A stretch of 64,000 bases of DNA from Symsagittifera roscoffensis (GCF_963678635.1 NC_087066.1:9824723-9888722), one strand, 5' to 3'; shown: positions 46,235 through 58,297, counted from the stretch's first letter. Numbers and translations: made by a program. Notes: a model not told the origin generated them from the letters alone.

Positions 46235-48080
46235 GAGAGATGGTGGTGCATTAGATCGTGAGAGATGGTGGTGCATCAGAGCATGAAAGGTGTTGGTGCA
46301 TAATAGCAAGAGAGATTGTGCTGCATGATATCAGGAGAGGTTTTGGTGCATGAGAGCAAGAAAGACGATGATGCAGGAGAGTTTGAGAGATGGTGGTGCT
46401 TGAGAGAGTGAGAGATGGTGCTGCGCATGAGAGCATGAGATGCGGTGGTGCATGAGAGCAAAAGGGATTGAGGCGCATGAGAGCATGAGAGATGGCCCTG
46501 CTTGAGAGCACGAGAGGCGTTTGCTCATGATAGCAAGAGATTTCTTGTTGCTTGAGAGCAAGAAAGATAAAGGTGCAAGAGAGCATGAGAGCATATGAGA
46601 TGGTGGTGCTAGAGATCATGAAAGTTGGTTGTGCATCAGAGCAAGAAACATGTTGGTGCATGAGAGCATGAGAGATGGAGCTGCATGAGAGTATGAGAGG
46701 CGTTGGTGAATGACAGCAACAGAGGTTTTGGTACATGAGAGCAAGAAAGACGATGCTGCAGGAGAGCTTGAGAGATGGTGTTGCACGAGAGCATGGGAGA
46801 TGGTGTTGCATGGATGCTTGAGAGATGGTGGTGCATGAGAGCATGAGAGATGGTGCTGCATTAGAGTCTGCGAGGTGGTGGTGCATAATAGCATGGGAGA
46901 TGGTGTTGCATGGGTGCTTGAGAGCTGGTGGTGCTTGAGAGCGTGAGAGATGGTGCTGCACATGAGAGCATGAGATGCGGTGGTGCATGAGAGCATGAGA
47001 TATGTTGGTGCATGAGAGCATGAGAGATGACGCTGATTCAGAGCATGAGAGGCGTTGGTTCATGACAGCAAGAGAGTTTTTGGTACATGAGAGCAAGAAA
47101 GACGGTGGTGCATGAGAGCATGGGAGATGGTGGTGCATGGATGCTTGAGAGATAGTGGTGCTTGAGAGCGTGAGAGATGGTGCTGCGCATGAGAGCATGA
47201 GATGCGGTGGTGCATGAGAGCACGAGATATGTTGGTGCATGAGAGCATGAGAGATGGCGCTGATTGATAGCATGAGAGGCGTTTGTTCGTGACAGCAAGA
47301 GAGTTTTTGGTACATGAGAGCAAGAAAGACGGTGGTGCATGAGCGCATGAGAGATGGTGCTACATGAGAGTATGAGAGGCGGTGGTGCATGATAGCGAGA
47401 GAGGTTTCGGTACACGAGAGCAAGAAAGACGATGGTGCAGGAGAGCTTGAGGGATGGTGGTGCATGAGAGCATGGGAGATGGTGTTGCATGGATGCTTGA
47501 GAGATGGTGGTGAATGACAGCAACAGAGGTTTTGGTACATGAGAGCAAGAAAGACGATGCTGCAGGAGAGCTTGAGAGATGGTGTTGCACGAGAGCATGG
47601 GATATGGTGTTGCATGGATGCTTGAGAGATGGTGGTGCATGAGAGCATGAGAGATGGTGCTGCATTAGAGTCTGAGAGGTGGTGGTGCATGATAGCAGGA
47701 GAGGTTTTGTTGCATAGAGCAAGAAAGACGATGGTGCGTGAGAGCTTGAGAGATGGTGATGCTTGAAAGCGTGAGAGATGGTGCTGCGCATGAGAGCATG
47801 AGAGATGGTGTTACACGAGAGCTTGAGAGATTGTGTTGCATGAAAGCATAAGAAATGGTAAAGCAAGAGAGTTTGAGATGGGGTGTTGCTTGAGAGACAC
47901 GAGAGCATGAGAGATGGTAGTGCATGAGAGCATGAGAGACGGTGGTGCATAGAAGTTTGATAGATGATGGTGCATGAGAGCATGAGAGATAGTGCTACAT
48001 GAGAGTATGAGATGCGGTGTTGCTTGAGAGCATGAGAGACGCTGGTGCATGAAAGCATGAGAGATGGTTGTGCATGAAAA

Positions 48081-48150
48081 CATTGGCTTGTCAGAAAGGA
48101 AAATTTTTGCTGTTTTTAGTAAATAGGACCGGTTTGACGGTGACCCTTCT
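48081..48150. repeat. Array-2 spacer stub S13
   Basis: Lies exactly 1,916 bp after S12; part of the large tandem duplication. Confidence 0.85.
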
Positions 48151-49500
48151 GAGAGATGGTGGTGCATTAGATCGTGAGAGATGGTGGTGCATCAGAGCAT
48201 GAAAGGTGTTGGTGCATAATAGCAAGAGAGATTGTGCTGCATGATATCAGGAGAGGTTTTGGTGCATGAGAGCAAGAAAGACGATGATGCAGGAGAGTTT
48301 GAGAGATGGTGGTGCTTGAGAGAGTGAGAGATGGTGCTGCGCATGAGAGCATGAGATGCGGTGGTGCATGAGAGCAAAAGGGATTGAGGCGCATGAGAGC
48401 ATGAGAGATGGCCCTGCTTGAGAGCACGAGAGGCGTTTGCTCATGATAGCAAGAGATTTCTTGTTGCTTGAGAGCAAGAAAGATAAAGGTGCAAGAGAGC
48501 ATGAGAGCATATGAGATGGTGGTGCTAGAGATCATGAAAGTTGGTTGTGCATCAGAGCAAGAAACATGTTGGTGCATGAGAGCATGAGAGATGGAGCTGC
48601 ATGAGAGTATGAGAGGCGTTGGTGAATGACAGCAACAGAGGTTTTGGTACATGAGAGCAAGAAAGACGATGCTGCAGGAGAGCTTGAGAGATGGTGTTGC
48701 ACGAGAGCATGGGAGATGGTGTTGCATGGATGCTTGAGAGATGGTGGTGCATGAGAGCATGAGAGATGGTGCTGCATTAGAGTCTGCGAGGTGGTGGTGC
48801 ATAATAGCATGGGAGATGGTGTTGCATGGGTGCTTGAGAGCTGGTGGTGCTTGAGAGCGTGAGAGATGGTGCTGCACATGAGAGCATGAGATGCGGTGGT
48901 GCATGAGAGCATGAGATATGTTGGTGCATGAGAGCATGAGAGATGACGCTGATTCAGAGCATGAGAGGCGTTGGTTCATGACAGCAAGAGAGTTTTTGGT
49001 ACATGAGAGCAAGAAAGACGGTGGTGCATGAGAGCATGGGAGATGGTGGTGCATGGATGCTTGAGAGATAGTGGTGCTTGAGAGCGTGAGAGATGGTGCT
49101 GCGCATGAGAGCATGAGATGCGGTGGTGCATGAGAGCACGAGATATGTTGATGCATGAGAGCATGAGAGATGGCGCTGATTGATAGCATGAGAGGCGTTT
49201 GTTCGTGACAGCAAGAGAGTTTTTGGTACATGAGAGCAAGAAAGACGGTGGTGCATGAGCGCATGAGAGATGGTGCTACATGAGAGTATGAGAGGCGGTG
49301 GTGCATGATAGCGAGAGAGGTTTCGGTACACGAGAGCAAGAAAGACGATGGTGCAGGAGAGCTTGAGGGATGGTGGTGCATGAGAGCATGGGAGATGGTG
49401 TTGCATGGATGCTTGAGAGATGGTGGTGCTTCAGAGCGTGAGAGATGGTGCTGCGCATGAGAGCATGAGATGCGTTGGTGCATGAGAGCATGAGATATGT

Positions 49501-50899
49501 ATGTTGCCATATTTTATATCCTTTTTTATTAAAGTACCCGTAAGCATTATGATTTCAAAATTTTCTCTAGTAATGAGGCTTCTAATTTTTTGACTTTATA
49601 TAGACTTATCAGACTCTTTACCTTAAAAACCGGTGATTTGAGGCTTGATTGTTGTCCATATTTGTTTTTTTTTGGTTTGAATTAAGTAAACTAGATTATT
49701 TTTTTTCTTCCTCGATTTTGAATTTCATTCGCAGTACCCATCACTGAATATAACATGTTGTTTGAATCATCATCGTCCCTTTTTTTAGCCTCAACCAGTT
49801 TTTGTTTGGGACATTGACACTTTTGAAATTTTCTTCCTCATTGGCAAGTTTCTCAGCTTTCAGAGTTTTTCTATTTCGTCTGCTTTTTCATCCAAAATGA
49901 TTTTGAGAGGCCTTTGCGACGTGATGCTGATATCTTCTAAAGTCACCTACCAAGTCGGGTTGCTTTTCATCTTTATCTCCTGGTCGAAAAGTAATGCACC
50001 TGAACAAGTCTGTAATGCAACTGAAGAAAATATTGTAGTCCTTTTTTCGTTTATTGGCTTATGCTTAATGCTCTCTTTTACACAGTAAATGAATAAGGTT
50101 GTTCTCTCGCAGTTTTTGGTTAGTGATTCATACATTGTTTGGGACGAGCGTTTTCTGCATTTTTATTTCCAGCTTTGAGGTTTTAATTCATTCTGCATTT
50201 TGTTTTCAGTTCTCCTTGTTTTCTCTTAAATACCAAATAACTGCAAAATTTTAATTGATGTTACGAGCAAATTTGCACGGCTTGGGGTTATCTTTTATAG
50301 TTTGCTTACCACTATCAAGGAATCTTTAATACTCGAATATGGCTCTTCTTTTTTCGTATTTGGGTTAGTTAGTTAGATTGTTCACTAATATTCAGTTTAG
50401 CAATGCCCCTCTGAACCGCAACCTTTTAGAGGCAAATAAGATTCAGGCTAACACAAGAATTCACCTGTTATTCATTAGGACTTTGCGAGGCAGAAATTTC
50501 AGCCTACATTCTAACGTTTGGTGAGGTCACTACCCCTCCGTTTGGTGAGGCATAAGCTATGCAAATGATTTAAGAATGGACACAAAAAAGTCACACACAA
50601 TCAGTTAGGATTATAAATTTTTAGGGCACAAATTAAGGTCCACTCAATTATTTTTTTTGCAGCTGCTTATGTAAAAAATTTAGGTTATGATTGGTTATGA
50701 TTTAGTCCGAGACATTTTTGTTAATAAAGCCAACTCGATTGTCCAGGTACTCAAGAGAGTACCAAAAGACTCATATATTCCCTTGGCTGACATTCTCTTG
50801 GACAAAAAAGTGATATCCGCTCAATGTAGAGGTTGTTACAAAATTAGCATTTATTTTTGAGCAAACGAAAAGAAGTTGATGCAAGCAAACGTCAAGCAC
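49501..50899. other. Noncoding T-rich stretch right of array 2
   Basis: No gene recognised. Short open frames at 49897-50088 show no domain. Confidence 0.4.
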
Positions 50900-52239
50900 G
50901 AACCGTGTTACTTCAAAATCCTATCCTCAAGTTTAAAGCGTGCCCCTGAGTGATCTCGAGCAGAGAAAAAAGCTACTGGGGAGCAAACTTGATGAAAGAA
51001 GTAAAAAAAGAAGGATGAGGCTTGCTGCTTCGGATGACAAAGTTGCTAAATTTTTTAAAGATAACTATCAAAATTGTTGTTTGAACACCCTCAGTGAGCC
51101 AAATATCGAAAAATTTAATATATTTTTTGCTATTATAATCTATATAGAACGATAATGTCCTTAAGAACGGATCAGGAGAAGGTCCGGATAAAATAATTCT
51201 TCAAATTTTTGAAGTCCTTGTTAATAAGTCGCAACGCAATGCAGGACCTAAACCTTGAAAATTGCTTAATTTATCGCCCTCAAAAAATGGAAGGAGGATT
51301 GAGACGAATTGCCAAAGGCGACAATTTGGGACGCACCGAATGCGCTGGAAGCAAAGACCTCTTCGGGCGACAGAAACCTAGAGACGGGTGTGGCACTAAA
51401 CGAGAAGCATAAACTGTTCCACGCTCGTTCTGCACGCGACGACAGTCCAATATGCTTTTTGTTTGAACTAAGCTTTAAAAATGAATTAAGTTTGCTAAAT
51501 ACGCTAGCCTATCTTTTTTGAAGCTCTATGAAAAAATCCGAAGACCAAATTCAAAACACCTCTCATGAAACCCAACTCATGTTTTTGTCGAAACAATTCA
51601 GACGCTAGTAGAACTAAACAGTTGGGTTTTAGATGAGGGAAATTCAGCAAACAACCATAAGGTAGTAGTAAGGCAACTTTTTGACAGCAAAAGGGCAGAC
51701 TTGATTTTCAAGCTCGAATCACCAGACGTACAAAACTTCAATGCGTTCCTAAAAAAATGTATCTCAATGGTTGAAAATCATCTTGAGCAAAAGTCTGAGA
51801 TTAAAACCAACAACAAACCAACAACTCAAAATTGCGATAGGATTTCGACTAGACATTAAAACTTGCGGAAAAGACGTTACCGACGGTGGTTGACTTGGCT
51901 TTTCTTGCTTCAAAAACGCAGAGAGAATCTCTAGGCATTCAATTTTGAATACTCTTATAAACAGAGTAAGTTTTAAGTTCATGTTTTCTCCGTTCAAAAT
52001 CCACGCTATTTTTACAGGACTGATCAGAAGCGAACAGATGGTTTGACGCTTGTTCCATGGGAAATTGGGAAGCAGCATTTATAGGACGTTGAGGTAGTAA
52101 ACTCACTAACCCGAACTAGAAGTAGCGTGGGGTCGATTTATTTCCCTAGTACGGTTGTCGCTGCAACGGAAGATTAAAAACAGGACAACAATTTAGACTT
52201 ATTAGATGATGTCCCTAGAGAAGATCAAAGTTGCTCTCT
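50900..52239 (+). pseudogene. Broken coding-like tracts, probably retroelement remains
   Basis: Plus-strand open tracts with protein-like composition occur at 50940-51155 (71 codons; charged start LEQRKKLLGSKLDERSKKRR) and 51309-51521. Both are interrupted by stops and frame changes. No family block is recognised. They lie just upstream of the LINE 3' end at 52240, so they may be the eroded upstream part of the same element; this is inferred from position only. Confidence 0.3.
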
Positions 52240-52680
52240 TCAGGCCTGATCCTCGCCAAGCCAGGACACCATGCTCAGCTGAAAGAGCACAGAAACTATT
52301 GGGAGTGACATATGAAAACGCACAGCCAACGTCTGCAAGAAATCAGTAGCCAGAAATAACGCATTCCGCCTGACTTAACTGGGGCCAAAAAAAACGCTTA
52401 TGGTTACCTATCGAGCCATCGATAGATCATGTATGGATTAGGCATTGCCCGCATTCATCCGCGAATCATTGCAACAGAAATTCAGCAAAACGTTACAAAG
52501 CACTATTTCATAAACAATCATTGGAACGTTCTCCCCCTCCTCAGTTGACCACGTGCACAACGAAAGCAAAATGCCCAAAGAAGCGAGTCATCATTACCTT
52601 AACAGCCAGTACCTATCACAAGGAACACAAGAAAACCAACCCTTCAACCACCTTTGGATCTTTGAACCGATAGACTCAAA
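52240..52680 (+). mobile_element. Dead jockey-like LINE, 3' end of ORF2
   Basis: With frameshifts, the plus strand reads KLLGVTYENA, then a GTWGQKKxT-like block, LMVTYRAIDRSCMD-stop-ALPAF, SSVDHVHNESKMPKEASHH and YLNSQYLSQGTQENQPFNHL. This order, LGV-T-F then TWG-KKET then TYKAL-R-DYA-P then HLH-ET-LP...H...LS-QYL..-HP, is the conserved C-terminal part of jockey-group ORF2 after the reverse transcriptase. Several stops and frame changes show it is dead. Confidence 0.7.
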
Positions 52681-52927
52681 GTTGTAATCATTTTGTCGAA
52701 CGGGTGTTACGAGAACGACACATTGATCTGGCTGTTTTTTTGGAGCTCCTGGGTTTTATTCATAACATCATGATCGGCAAACCCATTAACGATATAACTC
52801 CACGCCGAGAAGATGCTGCAAATAAGGCCCTTACTTTAGAGACCGAATGGTGGTTTGGGAGGCGGAAGACTTCCGGATACACTGATTTAGCTTTTTAACC
52901 TAAGTAAGGCCAAAAATTCACGTATCG

Positions 52928-53527
52928 TGTAGGTTGGGGTGATTGGACGTCCCGTCATTTCCTAAGCAGTATAAGACCAAAACTACTTGAAAATAAACAA
53001 GAAACTAAACAAAAAAAAGTATAGAGCCTAAGAAAAAAACTAAAAATATAAATTTATCCAAAAAAAAACGAAAACTGTGAAAACAAACATAAAATCAGTA
53101 GAAACTATCCACCAAACGAGATGTGGTCCGACCCTACCGTTTTTTGTTCTCAGATAAAGGCAATCATATCAAATCAAGATCGTTACGATCAATTTGTAGC
53201 TTTTTTTGTGTCTGTACTATAGGTTTGTTTGAGTGTTTAAGTAAGTTATGCTAATTTGCACTCAATCTGGAAGGGTCAAGTGATTAAAGTAGAAGACCAA
53301 TCCAGCAGTACGAGAAGCGACAGGAGGGTCACAAGGACAACAGCAACCTATTGTTGGATATCGTTGAAAAATTTTGTATCCTTTTTGTTACAGAAAGTAC
53401 GATATAAAACTGTGGGGGGGGGGGGGGGGGGGGCTCGACAGTGACTGTGCTATAGTGACCCTCCTCTGAGCTGCAAATTTCCGATTTAAACATTCTAATT
53501 TGGAAATTGAAGGGACACGGAGGGGTA
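52928..53527. repeat. Dispersed ~590-bp repeat, copy right of array 2
   Basis: Partner of 24826-25412 (blocks listed there). It follows the jockey-like ORF2 remnant by ~250 bp, the expected position of a LINE 3' untranslated region. Here the position of the CGGGGGC block in copy 1 holds a 20-nt G run. Confidence 0.7.
53414..53433. repeat. G20 homopolymer
   Basis: Twenty consecutive G on the plus strand. The paralogous site at about 25314 has only five G, so the run expanded within this repeat copy. It could form a G-quadruplex; its length in the source genome is uncertain because such runs sequence poorly. Confidence 0.9.
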
Positions 53528-54379
53528 TACTTCTACTTATTCTACCCGTTGTAATATTTTTCCGATTTTCAACCAAATAGACCGTGAGCAGACCAGCTTT
53601 TAGGAAAAAATTTTAGTTTTTTGATGTTTTGATCCGCCCACAAAACAAAATTTTTGAGATATCCTTATTTTTCGGAACGAAAAAAGCACCAATTAGTGAG
53701 TTACGTCGTAAATTGACTGATATTACTAGAGGAACCGGTTGAATTTAGTGGGAGCACCGTTAAAACTAATTGTGTGCCGAGATCCAATTTTTCGAGAAAA
53801 ACGAAACGCCGCAAATAAAGAAAAATTTTCAGAGTAAGCGCAATTAAAGTTGTTGTTTGGACAACAAAACTAGTGAATCGAGTAGTTCAAGACCCAAGTT
53901 GGTTGTAAAAGCACAGCAGTGGTTTTTGAGCTCGTTTGCCGCTACATTTCCTGTTCTCTGAGAAATCGAACTTAACATGTTTAATTTAATGGATTCATCA
54001 ATCCGGAGTGGTCCATTTTGCATTGTTTTTTTTGCAATTTTTTCGGCTGAAACATTTTATTTTTGGTCAGGTTTTTTCCGTTGAATAAGAAGGGTATAGG
54101 CCTTCTGACCTCAGATCAAAAATTTTTATGTCAATAGCAAAAAAAATTGTAGAAAAAACAAAGCAGAACCTATACATATGAAAACTTTTCGAGTTTTGAC
54201 GAACGTTATTTTGCTTTGTTACTTCAGTTGGATATCTGAATTTAATTTTTCTGGGCAAAAACGAAGCAGAGAAGGTCACGGGAAAAACAGAATCAGGGGA
54301 AGATGAAAGCTTCCTTCTGGAACCTCCCTCAGCCTTTATGAATGCGATTGCGATTAATAATTTGCCGGAATACAGCTCT
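53528..54379. other. Noncoding stretch
   Basis: Nothing recognised. A 42-codon plus-strand frame at 54178 starts with a hydrophobic run but is too short to support. Confidence 0.4.
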
Positions 54380-56130
54380 CCTGGCAAAATCGGGACAACA
54401 ACGGAGAAATTTTTGACAGAATCACCTCGTTGAAAGATAAAAAACGCAGCCGGAAATTTTTCCTAGGTAATCTACCGGAAGAAGAGTGGAAAGTTCATCA
54501 CCGTGACCCCGAGAATAGGGCTGGCTGTCGAATGGATAGTGTTCCTTTCATGGAAGAGGTCTGGAAGTTGTACAGAGCTACGGGACCCAGTCTATGATGA
54601 AAACAGGTCTCAATAGAACTCTGATTCAGGATATCCTTGATAAGTTGGATGAATGTGACGGAAGATTGAGCGGATTACTCACTTATTCGGCTACTGACGA
54701 GATTGAAACGAGTTCTCCCATCAAGATGACGCGCCAAGAAAGCAACGACGAGGTAGTGTATCTGTCTAGGATGCGAAAAAAAAATGCGCTCGAAGTTGAT
54801 GATTGAAAAGATCAACCAAAAATGCGCTCGAAGTTGATGATTAAAAAAATTAACGAAATGAAGCTGAAAATGGGCAGCGAGGTCATATTGCGAACATCTG
54901 GAAAAATTAATTTGGGTCATGAACCTCCAGCGAAGACTGCCAAATCAGCCTAAAGAAAACGAGTTGGAGGGTGCCGTTGAAAAAGACAAGCTGATGACAC
55001 TTCGCAAGGCACTTTGAAGATGATGACGGATCTAGCGATGGTGCCACATAATCTCCTTGGCGGGATTAAGATCAGCCAATTACAAAACCAAAAAGAGTGA
55101 TCGCACTCTTACTGGGAGCGACCTTAGAAATGGAGTTACACTCAGGGACTTAAAATCTTCTAGTATGAACCACGGAGGGGGAAGCGTCGTAAGACAGCTA
55201 ACTCCGGTTGAACATAATCGATTAACGGTATCGGATGCAGTAATAACAGACGAGCCCGCCGGTGGATACATAGAGGTCATGGAGTACACAAATTCGGCTG
55301 AGGACATCGGATAGCTTCAGAAAACAAAAGTGGAAGAAATTGTCGAAAGCACGACAATGAAGTGAAAGTCTTATGGAACTCTAACCTCGACAGCATTGCA
55401 CACCGTTTTACCGTGAAATTAACCGTGGAAGGCAGTATTATTACACCATTTTGAAGAAAAAATGTGAACAACCACAAAGAGATGCTCTCTGTTTTGTCTG
55501 GTTCTTATTGAAACAAATGTCAGCACCAGCGCTGAACACCTGCGCGAGAAAATTGAGAAAAGGCAGTGAATTTGGAAACAAGGAAGATATACGTGATTGC
55601 TACTTCGATTAAGAACAAGCTATGTTGCTAAGGTTCTTTGTTTTTAGATTATATACGATGAGAAAGATTGCCAGTCAACAAATCAATTTGGACATGAATT
55701 CGTAGAAAAGGTGGCTGCACCTTCCGTTCCGAACTCTGGTGACAAAGTGGAATTTGGATTGGGACTTTAGGATGAGTCGCTGAAGACAAGTTTGATGGTT
55801 GTGTGAGAACAAATGAAGCCACGATAAGATCCAAGTTCAAATGCCGATTTGATATTGCGAGCGATGCAAGACATAAAAAGGGAGCTAAATGCGGATTGCA
55901 ATTCAGGCGACCTCAACACAATGAACAATTTGATGACTACAGCTTCTAGGAGCGGCCGAGAGAAGAATACGGTGTTGCCTGGCTATTTAACGGACGACTG
56001 GAATAAAGGTGGTAGCTGTCTGGCGAATTTCTGTGGAGTGGAAGGTCACGTTTGTGGAGGTCTTGATAGTCTAAGAACTCTTGCGAGGCAGCATAATAAA
56101 CTAATGATTTTGCATAGAAATGTACAGTGA
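54380..56130 (+). pseudogene. Degraded coding-like tracts, family unidentified
   Basis: Successive plus-strand open tracts with protein-like composition lie at 54594-54806, about 54823-54951 (a different frame), 55057-55314 and 55849-56130, separated by stops and shifts. A ~40-bp tandem duplication (AAAATGCGCTCGAAGTTGAT at about 54782 and 54820) lies at the first frame change. None shows a motif I can name; a gag- or ORF1-like remnant of a retroelement is one guess. Confidence 0.3.
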
Positions 56131-58214
56131 ACGCGAAGAGCTTGAGACCGATAGTTAACGATTTGCTCTGTAAGGTGTTTGCGATTTAAACGATTTTTTT
56201 TTTGTATGATAAAAAATTACGATTTACTTTGCAAGATGTTTGATGCAGATCCCGAAAAAACTAAGGACGGTTTAGAACCGATACTTAGAAAGAAGTTTAT
56301 GGATACGTCAGTGAAAACTCAAAAGCAATTTTAAAGACACAAGCAGAAAGAATCAACAGCGACTGATTTCAATGCAGTAAATGATAGTGACAAAATTCCC
56401 CAAAAAATGATGGAAGAGGAACTATTGGTGCAAGCGTCTGGACAACGAAATTGAAGGGGCATCAATTTAAAAATGATGAATTCCAATGCCATTGTTTTTT
56501 ACAATCATTATGTTAGCCTGGTCGTAGTAATCTGGAAATCTGCTCTCTTTGAGGTTACCAGACTGTAACGATTGTGATAGTTGGAGTTATGAGGGCGATA
56601 AGATGGTTGGAAGGTCATGTCAGAGAGAAGGAACGGCAGGAAGCACTGACTTAGGAATAGTTGGAAGAACTTGGTTGTTCTTCCGATGGAAGTGAGAAAA
56701 TTATGAGTCAGACGACGACTGATACCATTGTTCAGAGCCAACATGACTGTCTGGTTGTAAGAATCTGCCAAAAAACGTCAAAAAACAGCAGAGTGTACAG
56801 TTCGTATCAGCTGGACAGAGTATAAGAAGCTTTCAAGCTAGCTTTCGTGACGCATTGAAATTCCGTAACCACTGCAGTGAAATGAACCTTGAAGAAAACA
56901 GATTCGGATGGAAGAGAAAAAGAAGAGATGTTGAAGGAAGATCTGGAGAAAAAAGTGAAATTGTGCCTCCACAACAGCTTCTTCGGAAACAATGAAACTA
57001 CTGTGGATCATCTACCTTGTTGTAAGCAGAGCGTAAAAATGGCCATAGATCTGTTGAGAGTGCGGAGTCGATGTCGCAGGAAGAGGAGATGGAACGTTAA
57101 AATCAAACAAATCACATGATGCAAGGAACGACTAGAAGAACTTAGAAGTTTTAGAACTCCCAAATGACAAAAAATAAAAAAAATGAGAAGAAAGAAGCAA
57201 CAATGTGGACGAATTAAAAAATCGTTTTTTTTTGTGAAAAAGTTCAAAGAAGCAAACAAGCTTACATTGCTGGAAAATGAAATTTGATGAAAGAAAAAAT
57301 TAGATGTTATGGTTTTATCCTTGCTGCAAATAAGAATTTGCAATGTGATTATGTTCGTGTTTTTAGAGACCATTACTCTTCAAAAAAAAACCCTTAATGA
57401 AGAACAGAATTAAAGTATTCCAGCCTGAATGATTGTTTTTAATCAACTGAAGGAAATGGTTGCGTTCTGGAGAAATGAAAAAATTGAACTGGTAATGGTA
57501 AAGACGATTAAACGCATGGTAAGGTCTGTTTAGTTGCTAGCCTGTCGTTTTAGAACCTAGATTTTTTTCCGTCGGTGACTCTGGTCGAAAGTTACAGGAC
57601 TCATTCGTTACAACAGAAGAATACTGTGTCAGCTAAGATCAGAATTCTCCTGGAAACTAGTCGAAACCAGACACCGACTACAGCCGAACTATGAAACAGC
57701 TCTGCAGCAAGTGCAACACCAACCTTGAAGACTGCCAACAACTTTTCAACTGTACGGCCAACGGCAAAACCAATATCAGCTACTATCGAAGATTTGGGGG
57801 AAAACCCCGTGTAACACTCGCGGATATTTTCTGCGAGTAGTCAATGGAGCAACGAAAACACAACAGCTAGATGATCGTTCTCTTTTTCAGCCGCTAGCTT
57901 TTAAAAGTTCAGGACATCCGGCCCGGCCCAGGTACTGGCAAGCTTTGTAAGAACCTAAGCACATATACCTAGGAACTAAGGGCACGCAGCCTATTAAAAT
58001 AGAATCTGCCTGGCAAAACAGATGGCGAAACCTTTGTCGAAGTTTTTCCCAAAATTTTGGTTACTCGTAATCTTTTCCTGGGCGATTTTTTAGCATATTG
58101 AGGTAACGTATATATTTTAACTATATTAATTATAAATTGATACGAATTCCGTTTCTTCATGAGAACACGTGACTCGACACATGAAAAAAAACCAAAGAGG
58201 TTTGTCTCGTAGTT
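56131..58214. other. Noncoding or degraded stretch
   Basis: A-rich, no supported gene. At about 57691 a short plus-strand frame starts MKQLCSKCNTNLEDCQQLF with a CxxC pair, reminiscent of the zinc-finger start of the LINE ORF1 at 59169. It may be a second 5' fragment of that family, but the match is too short to call. Confidence 0.35.
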
Positions 58215-58297
58215 ATTGTTGTTGTTGTTTTTCAGGATTTGTTGTTTTTGTTGTTGTTGTTGTTGTTGTTGTTATTATTGTTGTTGTTATTGTTGTT
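58215..58297. repeat. (GTT)n microsatellite
   Basis: Imperfect GTT trinucleotide run of ~80 bp, interrupted by TTTTCAGGATTT and ATT units. Confidence 0.95.

Larger units (their letters stand above)
45593..49424. repeat. 1,916-bp tandem duplication, two nearly identical copies
   Basis: Copy 1 spans 45593-47508 and copy 2 spans 47509-49424. Landmarks fall exactly 1,916 bp apart (GGTGAATGACAGCAACAGAG at 45593/47509; CATTGGCTTGTCAG at 46165/48081; equal minus-strand frames ending 46251/48167). I found very few differences, among them CGACGGTG versus CGATGCTG near the start, and two amino-acid-changing sites in the minus-strand translation. This is the youngest event visible in the window. Confidence 0.92.
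26366..49500. repeat. Satellite array 2: 25-bp tandem repeat with spacers, ~23 kb
   Basis: The consensus unit is GAGAGCATGAGAGATGG followed by TGGTGCAT (25 bp). Common variants end GCTGCAT, TGTTGCTT or TGATTCAT, or carry GCAAGAAAGACGA-type interiors. The minus-strand consensus has no stop in any frame, so open frames reach 479 codons (46251-47690) with a 25-residue period (HHHLSC, SHAPPSLMLS, CTTISHAL); the plus strand has a TGA in every cycle. Units are grouped into higher-order repeats separated by non-repeat spacers (next entries). Two zones differ: 26.4-41.8 kb has full spacers and GCATGAGAGATGGTG-rich units; 41.8-49.5 kb has only ~70-bp spacer stubs and more GCAGGAGAGCTTGAG and GCATGGGAGATGG units. 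Confidence 0.96.

Noticed and set aside
46251-47690. 479-codon minus-strand open frame, and its 447-codon near-copy at 48167-49510
   Set aside because: Pure translation of the 25-bp satellite, whose minus strand lacks stops in every phase; 25-residue periodicity, overlapping open frames in the other phases and indels between units all argue against a protein.
14805-49500. CRISPR-like array of short repeats
   Set aside because: Units are directly tandem with no unique spacers between them, units are degenerate, there are no cas genes, and the DNA is eukaryotic.
24826-53527. The paired ~590-bp repeats as LTRs of one giant element
   Set aside because: No TG..CA ends, primer-binding site, polypurine tract or pol genes between them; a LINE 3' tail explains one copy better.
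54178-54306. 42-codon frame with a hydrophobic start (MKTFRVLTNVILLCYFSWIS)
   Set aside because: Too short, no supporting context, sits among degraded sequence.
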